64,000 bases of DNA. It comes from Elmis aenea. Its lineage: Eukaryota > Arthropoda > Insecta > Coleoptera > Elmidae. The DNA lies in contig OX393581.1 in the NCBI GenBank assembly GCA_947652605.1, forward strand, positions 46,523,924-46,587,923, written 5' to 3'. Under the pieces are notes generated by a model that was not told the DNA's origin, made no database searches, and was given only the letters and a program-made list of their open reading frames with translations. A program made the translations under genes and the position numbers. Positions 55,930 through 64,000 of this stretch are shown here, piece after piece (within the stretch, counting starts at the first letter, position 1; each line of letters opens with the position of its first letter).

Positions 55930-56415
55930 ATAATTCCTTGCAAAAAGGTTGCTAAATATTTTGGCCTAAACTTAGACGTCAAGTTAAAATGGAAGGAACA
56001 CGTCAAATAGAAAACGGAACAGCTGAAGATAAAGTATAGAGATATGTATTGGCTGATAGGAAGAAATTCCCAGCGTTCTATCCAAAACAAACTGCTCCTA
56101 TACAAACAGGTGCTCAAGCCTGTTTGGACATATGGCCTACAATTATGGGGCTGTACCAAAAAAAGCAGCCTCAACTGTCTTCAAACATTCCAAAACCGTG
56201 TATTAAGGAGCATAGTTAATGCTCCTTGGTACGTTCGGAACAGCGATTTACACCGGGAACTCCAGGTTGAATCTGTCCAGGAAGAAATTTAAAAAGCTGC
56301 CAAACGCCATGAGAAGAGGCTCCACAGACATTTCAACATTGAAGTGCTCCAACTTCTCGTTAATCAAAAACTAGTGCGTAGGATCAAAAGGATTAAGCCC
56401 TGTGAACTTGTGTAG
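55930..56415 (+). pseudogene. Jockey-like LINE C-terminus
   Basis: Frames read AKYFGLNLDVKLKWKEHVK, then a stop, then NKLLLYKQVLKPVWTYGLQL and NRVLRSIVNAPWYVRNSDLH (56044-56292). After a stop come KAAKRHEKRLHRHFNIEVLQ and VRRIKRIKPCELV. 'LKPVWTYG.QLWG' and 'NAPWYVRN.DLHR.L' are the standard C-terminal motifs of Jockey reverse transcriptase proteins. 5'-truncated, two stops. Confidence 0.85.
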
Positions 56416-56647
56416 ACTGAAAGTGTACAAAAGCAGAGTACAGTGCTATGTAGCCACAGTAGTGTAGTGATTAGATTGTAATCGTGATTAAGATTGACCA
56501 TTGGCGACATCCAGACTCAAAAACAAACGTAGCAAATTAGGTTAAAATATTTATTAATCTATAGGATTACGTGCATTGCAAATTTTAAATAATAAATATT
56601 TATACAGCGAGAGATGCGCAGGCTATAGCAATCGAGACTATTCTGAC

Positions 56648-57818
56648 CAGGGTGGATAAAAATCATGATTTTTTTAAAAAAATCAAAAAAATCATTTATT
56701 TGATTTAAATCAGATTTTTTTGATTTAAATCAAATGTACCATATAATCGAATTTAGTGACATATTCACATGCTATTTCTGTTTTGTGCTAATATATTTAA
56801 CAACCAATATATTTAATTCATTGGTGAATTTTTGTCAAAATGAAAAATTAAATATAATGATTAAGAATTTTGAAAAAATCAGTGCTAAATGGTGATGTTT
56901 AATTAATTATATACAGAGTCGTTAGTGCGGGATCGGTCAATTGTGGCTAAACGGCTTGAGATATGAAGTTGATTCAAATGCTATTTTATACAGTCTTTTC
57001 TAAACAACACAATAAAAATATTTTCAAATATACAGGGTGAGTCACCTTTCTGGAACTAATAGCAACTTTTATATTTCAAATACAACACCCAATTTTTTAT
57101 TTAATATTTTTGACCGCCTTAATTTTAGCTTTGCATCAATATAAAATACTACAGGTTTTTATACGGTGTTACAAAAAATAATAATTTTCTAAATTAATCA
57201 AGGTTTTAAGTCTTTATTTAAAAAATTCTCCTGAAGTTATTTTGAAGTACAGAGTTTTAATTTGGTATGGACATGCAGAAAAAAATTCTCTGTTCGCTCG
57301 ATATGAAAAAATTTGAATCATACATACAGGAGTGTTTATAAATAGGTGGCAACCCATGATTTTCAAAAGCTCGTAACTCGATTTTTTCAAATGCGAAGCC
57401 CTGTATTTTTTTATGTCATCGAATTCGTCTTTAAAAGAGCTTCATATTTTGTTGGGTATGTCCTATACCCAAAACTCATACTTTTCGAGATATTCGACAT
57501 TTTTTTCAAATCGGTATTGAAGCAATAGTGCCGTGGAAATTGAAAAAACTGACTGTTCACTTCGCTAACGTCAAAAACTTGTCATTTATTTTTTGAATTA
57601 TTGCATTTCCACAATGAATATTACTTTACAAGAGCGAATTGATATGTTTTATTCACCATTTCGTGTATTTAATTACTAATAGTAATACGATTTTGTTTTA
57701 TTATAAATATTGTATTGTATCTTTTCATATACTCTGTGATTTAAATTGATAATTTTTTTTTAAATCACTTGATTTAAATCGTGATTTAAATCAATTGATT
57801 TAAATCTGCTCAACCCTG
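56648..57818. mobile_element. hAT element rich in GATTTAAATC
   Basis: A perfect 8-bp duplication ATTCTGAC flanks it (56640-56647 and 57819-57826). The left end is CAGGGTGGATAAAAATCATG. The right end, inverted, is CAGGGTTGAGCAGATTTAAA. Subterminal DNA is packed with TGATTTAAATCA-type palindromes at both ends. The interior contains at least one other insertion (about 57025-57680) with a CAGGGTGAGTCACCTTTC end at 57031 and a short transposase-like start at 57614. Confidence 0.9.
57614..57679 (+). pseudogene. Start of an IS630/mariner-like transposase
   Basis: MNITLQERIDMFYSPFRVFN then stop. It resembles the 'T.QERI.MV...GE...N...A...FN' N-terminal helix of IS630/mariner-like insect transposases. 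The copy is truncated within 22 codons and sits in the hAT element. The assignment from so short a peptide is weak. Confidence 0.35.
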
Positions 57819-57826
57819 ATTCTGAC

Positions 57827-59639
57827 AAGTCAGTTATGGTACAAAGAGAATAGCAGGACGTTTAAGTTTTGGTACGAATCGGTTAATAAAATACTTTAAA
57901 AAATCCAGTGCAACATATCTCAGAACTACTCTCTCGTTTTACTGTTCTATTTTGCTTCATTTTACCTTTGATGAGCTGCTTGTTTTTTTTAAGTGTCATC
58001 TGGTAATTTGTTCTTCAATTAAACAAAAAATTGAATAATTTTTAATGTGGGATGGTAAATGAAAATATTAAAGCGCCTGAACGTTTTCTTAATATTTAAG
58101 TAAATCTAATGGAAATGTAATAAAATTAGGAAATTAAATCTACAATTAAACTCCGGGTTATAATAAAATATAATGACTTCTTGAATACGCATTTAAATAA
58201 AACGAGTTTGTAGCAGTTTGGGTCGGCTATGGGTGTAAAATAGGGGCGCTCTAAGTAAACGATAGGGTCTGACGGAGTTCCGTAAGCGACACCTCGTTTC
58301 GATCAGATTTTTCATACAAAGCAATATTGTAAATAAAGAAGACAAAGCATGCGTTTCAAATTTGTTGCCATTTCAATTTTTTAGGCGAGATAATCTGCCA
58401 TTTTTCCGGAAAATTGACTTGTTCCCTCGAAAGACAAACACAGGGCGACGCGACTCGGTCTGTGGAATTGATTTCATTTATAACCGTGATTCTGCGACAG
58501 GCAAATTTCAATCTTCTCGGATCTGGCGAAGGTATAGTGCCGAGCTGAATTTTGATTTTAATAAAATCTTATAATACCAAATAAAAACAGCTTGGGACAT
58601 CGTGCGAGTTCCGCCGAGATGTGGCGCTGATGCGATTTGGTAGCGACGTTCCTCGGGTAGGAACAACTGGGACCACATACATATTGATAAGCTGTCGCGA
58701 CTGATAGCGGCCGGATCACAGAGCCGTGTCATAAACTGCATGCGAATATGAAGATGGCCCTGAACATCACATCCACTCGCGACACGGCCCGGAAACCCGC
58801 AGACACCGGGTAATCAAACGCAGAAGCAATACATTATCATCCCGAGCGGAAGTTCCTGAAGGGATATGTTCGGAATTCAGTCTCTTGGTTCAAATTTATT
58901 AAAAAATTCAACACCTCGTTAGATTCGAATATCGGAGTATAAAAATTTAAATTGGAAATGCATTCTGCCGTTTTATTATTAACGTATTCGCGTAACAAGC
59001 TGTTGGATTCTCGAATACATCATTATTTTTGATTGCCCCTATACGCTCTCTGCGCAAATTGCCCCCCAATAACAAAGCAACAACTAAATTTGCGTTCTAG
59101 AGCATGCATTTTTAAAAACCCCTTATCAATATGAATTCTTCCTGATAACAATGGTTCAAGTCGAAGCTAATGCCATGCAGTTTTATACTCCGAATAAATT
59201 AGGTCTCGCTCCCGCCATAATATAAATGTGACAATCGGAAGCGATGCAGACGAGGGATTCCATTTGCTCATTATTTTTAAACGCCGTGGAAGAAAGAAAC
59301 CGGAACAGTCTTAAGGTTTACGTTGCTGTAGACATTTTCGCATCCGTAGACGTGACAGACGCTTTAAAAGTTCACATATTCCCTGACTAATGTCGCAGTC
59401 ACCTTTAAAGCCTCATAATTTTTTAGTTTTGAACGATCGGAGTTCCATTTAGACTATATTACAATGAACTTTCGTACAAAACTCTTTCAGCTTCATTAAA
59501 TTCCACAATAAAATCCAAACCTATCGATATTGGCGAAATAAAGATAGCAAAACAATATAAATTATTTTTTTAACTGTATTGTTTTATTGCACCTAGCTAC
59601 TTTAGCCAACCAGCAATATGTCTTTATGATAGTTCTACT
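57827..59639. other. Largely non-repetitive interval with GC-richer parts
   Basis: About 58250-58830 and 59040-59440 are richer in G+C and CpG (for example CGCGACACGGCCCGGAAACC) and lack transposon signatures. Short open frames at 58362-58574 and 58508-58741 overlap on opposite strands and show no domain. Candidate single-copy regulatory DNA by exclusion only. Confidence 0.35.
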
Positions 59640-60250
59640 TAAGTTAAGAGTCCACCCGTGTTGGTGTCTTCTTTTTTTCTTCTGTATTCTTGTTTTCAAG
59701 AACGATACTTTACACAACTGCACAGTGCTCTGCTTTACACTAACTGGTTAACGCAAACGGCTTGGTTCGTTTAAGCTTAAGCCTTCTCACTAGATGTTGG
59801 TTGTCCAATAGCTGCAGGGCTTCGGTGTTGATGTGATCATGCAGCCTTTGTTCATGTTTGTTGGCAAAGTTTTGGATTTCTTCGTCGACTGTTGGCATCC
59901 TCAGGTCTCTGTGGAGGTCAAAATTCCTCACGTACCACGGGGCATCCACAATTGCCCGGAGTATCTTATTTTGGAATCGCTGTATTATTTTAATGTTAGT
60001 TTTACCAGCACACCCCAAAGCTGTATGCCGTAGTTCCATACGGGCTTCAGTATTTGTTTATATATTAGAAGTTTATTTTCAATTCAAAGTTTAGATTTTC
60101 TATTCATTAGCCAAAATAGTTTTCTATATTTGATGCCTAGCTCTTCACGTTTTTTTTTTAATATGTTCTTTCCACTTTAATTTAATGTCCAGGTTCATGC
60201 CGTAATATTTAGCTGTCTGTGTTAGCTTTTATTTGTGAAATTCACTTACA
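59640..60250 (-). pseudogene. Jockey-like LINE C-terminus and 3' UTR
   Basis: The reverse strand reads IKWKEHIKKKREELGIKYRK, LLIYKQILKPVWNYGIQLWG (about 60200-60025), then the open frame 60039-59740 with IIQRFQNKILRAIVDAPWYV, RNFDLHRDLRMPTVDEEIQ and LVRRLKLKRTKPFALTS. It is a better-preserved relative of the copies at 39510 and 55930: the last 99 codons are open, with one frameshift and one stop upstream. The 3' UTR continues to about 59640. Confidence 0.87.
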
Positions 60251-60725
60251 CTGTTTTAGTTTCATTTAGTTTGTGCGTCATGTTTTAGTCCATTCGAAGA
60301 TTTGATTTGTTGCATTCTGGAGTTTATCTGTTGATTATTCAATAGTTGTTCCTATATAAAATGTAAACCAAAAACTTACAAAAACCAAAAACAAGCTTTA
60401 ACATCACTGTTATAAATCGAATTAATTAAAGTATTTAATTAAAGGGGTTCGAAAACTGGAGCCCAATTTATTGAGACAATTTTTTAATCGAAAAAGAATT
60501 ATAATCCTTTGATATTTTACGCAAATAAAAATTGTGATTATTTCAATAAACTAAAAACCAAGAAATATTTTTGTTTCACTCCTTTTTATTTAAATTTATC
60601 CCTCAAAATACAATTGATGTGAATAAGTACGTTTTATTAATAATCTGCTAAACCTTATACATATCTATTATCTACCTACATTCATTCATACTTTTTGTAA
60701 ACGACATTTTTTAATTTTTTAATTT
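60251..60725. other. Unassigned AT-rich interval
   Basis: No recognised element between the two LINE fragments. Confidence 0.35.
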
Positions 60726-60734
60726 AGCCATGAG

Positions 60735-61360
60735 TCTTTCTTCTGTTAGGTGTAGGAATGTTAAGTTGTGTTGTGCTGACTTTTTTTCATGTTTTTCTGT
60801 CTTGTGCTAGATTTTTCATGTCTTCCTATTTGATGTTTCTATCGGTTGCTGCTTTTTTAGCTTCGTCTTGCCAGGTTTCTCTCGGTCTACCTCTTGTGTT
60901 TTTTCCCTGTGATCTTGCTTCATGGGCTTTTCTGGTTAACCTTTCTTCTTTCATCCTACAAATGTGACCCAACCATCCCAGCTGTCTTTCTTGTATTTTT
61001 GTTTCGACTGATTTTATTTTTAATTGTTCTCTGTGTTTCATTTCTGATTCTATCTTTTTTGGTTTTATGTTAGGTTTTTCTTAGATATCTCATTTCTGCT
61101 GTATTCACAAGGCAACTATTTTTGTTTGTAAGTGTCCACGTTTCACTTCCGTATAAAAGTGCCCGAGTTACTACCTTTTTTACCACTTCCATTTTTGTTC
61201 GTTTTGGGACTTTTTTATTTCCAAAAAATGTTGTTCTTAAACTGTTCTTCCCACAATTCCTGTCCTTTCGCTTATTTCCTTGTCTAGTGCTCCATTTTTC
61301 TCTATGATCACACCTAAATATTTAAAGCTTTCTACCTGTTCCAACCTAAGCCCTTTTAAA
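60735..61360 (-). pseudogene. RTE-like LINE C-terminal region
   Basis: The reverse strand reads KYLGVIIEKNGALDKEISER, KMEVVKKVVTRALLYGSETW, then (61041-60826) KIQERQLGWLGHICRMKEER and NTRGRPRETWQDEAKKAATD. This is the segment from after the catalytic box to the stop in RTE-like LINE proteins: 'KYLG', 'YGSE.W', 'GH..RM' and 'GRP...W' appear in order. Two or three frame breaks occur before 61041; the last 71 codons are open. Confidence 0.82.
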
Positions 61361-61479
61361 GACGACACTATTAATAAACAATATTAGGTAAAATATCTAT
61401 TATAAGGTTAAGATTTAAAAGGAAATTTTTAAAATGATTAAAAGTGAATAAAACTATCGATAAGGAAATAAAACAATTA

Positions 61480-61925
61480 CGGGGTATTCCATTTAAAAAT
61501 TTAACTTATTCGTTATTGAAGTTTAGCCAGTTGGACCAGGCATAAGAAACAACCTGTGTATTATTTTAAAACGTTAACTACTATGTTACCATTGTCAAAT
61601 ATTAACGTTTTTTAAAGTCCTTTTTCATTCAGAATTTCAAAAAATTTGCATCACTCAAATATTACTCATTTTTTGTTCTTCTTTTTTCACATTTTTGAAA
61701 GAAAATTTTACTTGAAATTTAAAAAAAGCAAAATATACAGGGTCTTCTATTTAAAGGAACAAAGTTACGTATCGGTGCACAAAAACAAAACACTCTGTAT
61801 AGCTAAAAATAATTGAAGATTGAGTAGTAAATGACCACAAACAACTTTAATTCGCAATTTGTTCTTGTAAAGTTATCAAAAGACGAAATATTGAAGCGTA
61901 ACGTAACTTTTTGTACCCATTGTAT
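61480..61925. repeat. Composite repeat of short CAGGGTGTTC inverted-repeat units, copy 2
   Basis: 77-bp unit 61480-61556 (CGGGGTATTCCATTTAAAAA...AACAACCTG), 60-bp unit 61738-61797 (CAGGGTCTTCTATTTAAAGG...CACTCTG) and a final CCCATTGTATATG reproduce the order seen at 33240-33745. Confidence 0.65.
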
Positions 61926-62395
61926 ATGATACTTAAAGTAAACTATATTTAAAAACATATATAAACTATTTTAGCATTATTCAACCCTTATTAAAAATAT
62001 TTAAATAACAACTTAACCTGAGCAAACCTTACCTGACCTTTTGAAATTATCTTTGGAAATTGTTAAATGTTTGGCAAAATTATATTTGTACGAATACATT
62101 ATATAAAGGTTACGAATGTATTGCATATTTATTTATTTAAGGTATACATATTATAGTAGTAGTAGTATTAAAGTAACATTCAAATTTATAAATACGCAAG
62201 CATTTATTTTAAAGTCAATCTTTTAAATGTTGCTGATTTTTTTTAGATATTTGTAAAATATCTAATTTATTGCACTTTTTTTTTGTTACGGTTTAGTAAC
62301 ATTTTTATTGTATATTTTATAAAATGCTAAAAATATATGCGCATCATATTTGATATATTGCCATTTAAATTGCCCCCATATTATAAATACATGCG
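61926..62395. other. Unassigned AT-rich interval
   Basis: Nothing recognised. Confidence 0.3.
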
Positions 62396-63186
62396 TAAAG
62401 CCTAGTCCAGATTGTAAACAAATGTTTCGGAACAGTGTTCATGAACAATGTTCCCGATGTTTCGGAACAGCTCAAATTTGTTTCTAGCTTGTTTCGGAAC
62501 TGTTTCACTAATGTTGCGAAACACAAAAAGGCCTGTTCCTTGTTTCCCGTTGATATGGGAAACATTGGAACATTGAACAAGTTTTTGGTCAAACACGGTT
62601 CAGTCAAACAGAGTTTAGGTTAGAGTGATTCTTGGTTATATATTTATTACAATGTGGAATCAAAAAAAAACTTTACAACTGATGGAAAAAGTGCATAGCA
62701 CATATTGTTTGTGGGATGTCACATGTGGTGAATACAAAAATAGGAATAAAAAGAGGGATGCTTTTGGAAATATTGCGCAGTCATGTGATGTAATAGTTGC
62801 TGAAGTTGAAAAGAAAGTGCACATGCTAAAATCCCAATTTCGACTGGAACACAAAAAACTGCAAGGCACTAAGAAAAGTGGTTCTTCACCATTCTTCATT
62901 CATTGCCATAACTGGTGCCTTACATTAGTGCTTTCCGTATCCACCACCTTCTTCTTTTCTTTTCTTTATTCCTTCGGCCGTTAAGTAAAATAAATAAATT
63001 GGCAGCACAAATTCCTGCAATAGTCTCACTGGACATGATAATCACTTGAGAAACACCGAAACACTGGCTTTAGTCTGGACGCGGAACAACGTATACAGAT
63101 TGTTCCGAAACAATGTTTCGCAACTGTTCAGGCACAGTGTGCAATATTGTTCCGAAACATTTGTTTACAATCTGGACTAGGCTTTA
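62396..63186 (+). mobile_element. Inverted-repeat element encoding a MADF protein, Harbinger-like
   Basis: The first 39 bases (TAAAGCCTAGTCCAGATTGT...) are repeated exactly inverted at the right end. The motif TGTTTCGGAAC or close variants recurs at least six times near both ends. The body encodes a Myb/SANT-like MADF protein (62652-62984), a partner protein typical of PIF/Harbinger elements, but no transposase. The target duplication is unclear because TAA/TTA at the edges can be read as part of the TIR. Confidence 0.75.
62652..62984 (+). CDS. MADF/Myb-SANT-like protein of the transposon, 3'-altered
   Basis: The chosen ATG (62652) gives MWNQKKTLQLMEKVHSTYCL, then LWD and CGEYKNRNKKRDAFGNIAQS, then IVAEVEKKVHMLKSQFRLEH and KKSGSS. 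This is a MADF domain: aromatic LWD, then YKNR, IA, V-EV-KK-LR-Q and KKSGS. MADF proteins bind DNA, and in PIF/Harbinger elements they act with the transposase. After KKSGSS the remaining roughly 30 residues (CHNWCLTLVLSVSTTFFF) look like read-through of a frameshift or deletion. 110 codons, shorter than usual. Confidence 0.7.
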   Translation: MWNQKKTLQLMEKVHSTYCLWDVTCGEYKNRNKKRDAFGNIAQSCDVIVAEVEKKVHMLKSQFRLEHKKLQGTKKSGSSPFFIHCHNWCLTLVLSVSTTFFFSFLYSFGR

Positions 63187-63929
63187 TACAACAGAATGAA
63201 CATTTCTATTTTGCCTGTTTTACACGATTAGATTGCCAATTGATCTATCATAACGCTTTTTTGTGCTATGTATATCGAATGATATATCATAAAGCACAAA
63301 CGTAATTTAAAATCACTTTAAGCGTTTATAGATTATTTTATTACGTTAATTAAATATCATTTACTGTACACATTAATACTGAACGGTTTATCCAAAACAT
63401 TTGACTAGATTGGACGCTATCGAATTAAAACTATTTTTTCTAATAACCTTCCCAGAGTGTCTTCTTCAATTTTTAATTCGCGTTTTTCTTACAAATTTCT
63501 AACAGCTTTTACTGTTAAACAACAAAATATCATCGGAGTTGTAACTGTTTCAATATCGTTGTATTTGTTTACGTAATTACTATAGATACATTTTCTTTAA
63601 ATTAGGAACTATATAATGATCAAAGTTATATGTGTTTTGTCGAAAAGATAAACAACCATTCACTGAAAAACACTTAGAATCGTTTACTTTATCTAAGTAA
63701 CTTATGTTAGTTCAGCTATTTTACTTTTCAACTTAAATGGTAACAGTAAAGTGTAATTGTAAAGTATTATTAAATATCTTCGATTTATTTAAACTTCGGA
63801 TTAAGTATTTTAAACAAAAAGTAAACTAACAATAAATATTCTCTAATAAGGTTATATAAAGCTACTGCCAAAACCCTAAATGTTGTACCTATATATATAT
63901 TTTTTTAAATCATTTTTTCGAATTTATAT
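63187..63929. other. Unassigned AT-rich interval
   Basis: Nothing recognised. Confidence 0.3.
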
Positions 63930-64000
63930 TGTATTGGGTATCTCGGTTATTATCAAAGATAGAAAAAAACTAAGTACGTAGTCTCGATTTCTTTTTTCGA
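63930..64000. repeat. Dispersed repeat, third copy, inverted, running off the window
   Basis: TATCTCGGTTATTATCAAAG, AAACTAAGTACG and TCGATTTCTTTTTTCGA are the inverse of the 32785-32945 and 50455-50603 repeat. Truncated by the window edge. Confidence 0.7.

Overview
The window looks like insect nuclear DNA. It is AT-rich and dense in transposon relics (hAT, piggyBac, mariner/Tc1/IS630, pogo, Harbinger-like) and 5'-truncated non-LTR retrotransposons of Jockey-like, CR1/L2-like and RTE-like types. It also holds many short 'CAGGGTG...' inverted-repeat elements typical of arthropods. The order cannot be fixed; a beetle is a guess. I recognise no host protein-coding exon, tRNA or rRNA, so this is either an intergenic stretch or a large intron. 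A 200-base run of N (32585-32784) shows it is an assembled scaffold.

Layout. 1-2230 is the end of a 173-bp satellite with a 692-bp higher-order period. 2489-4440 holds a small hAT element, a LINE 3' end split by a palindromic mariner, and a second mariner relic. 5936-8590 has two piggyBac-like relics and a Jockey fragment. 9292-13174 has two inverted-repeat elements and a deleted hAT element keeping its dimerisation domain. 14480-17599 has an RTE-like LINE, then a GGGGAGACC-ended element. 18051-19708 is a foldback element with an IS630/mariner-like element inside it. 20899-25839 has a long-armed foldback, a LINE fragment, a piggyBac relic and a second GGGGAGACC element. 27960-36018 has a LINE end split by an inverted-repeat element, further repeats, the gap, and a pogo-like element. 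39510-48291 has Jockey fragments, a second pogo-like element, the longest open frame in the window (43876-44982, LINE reverse transcriptase), a perfect-armed Harbinger-like element, and a LINE end with a 16-bp target-site duplication. 49771-63186 has hAT elements, a piggyBac relic, more LINE ends and a MADF-domain element.

No gene network can be drawn: almost every coding trace is a broken transposon protein. The useful content is the insertion order (nested elements, target-site duplications), the subterminal repeat architecture of several DNA transposons, and two pogo-like elements that both carry C-terminal PHD-like zinc fingers. Between the repeats lie islands of non-repetitive, more GC-rich sequence (about 6980-7300, 36540-36850, 42570-43050, 48880-49140, 52790-53060, 58250-58830) that could be conserved regulatory DNA.
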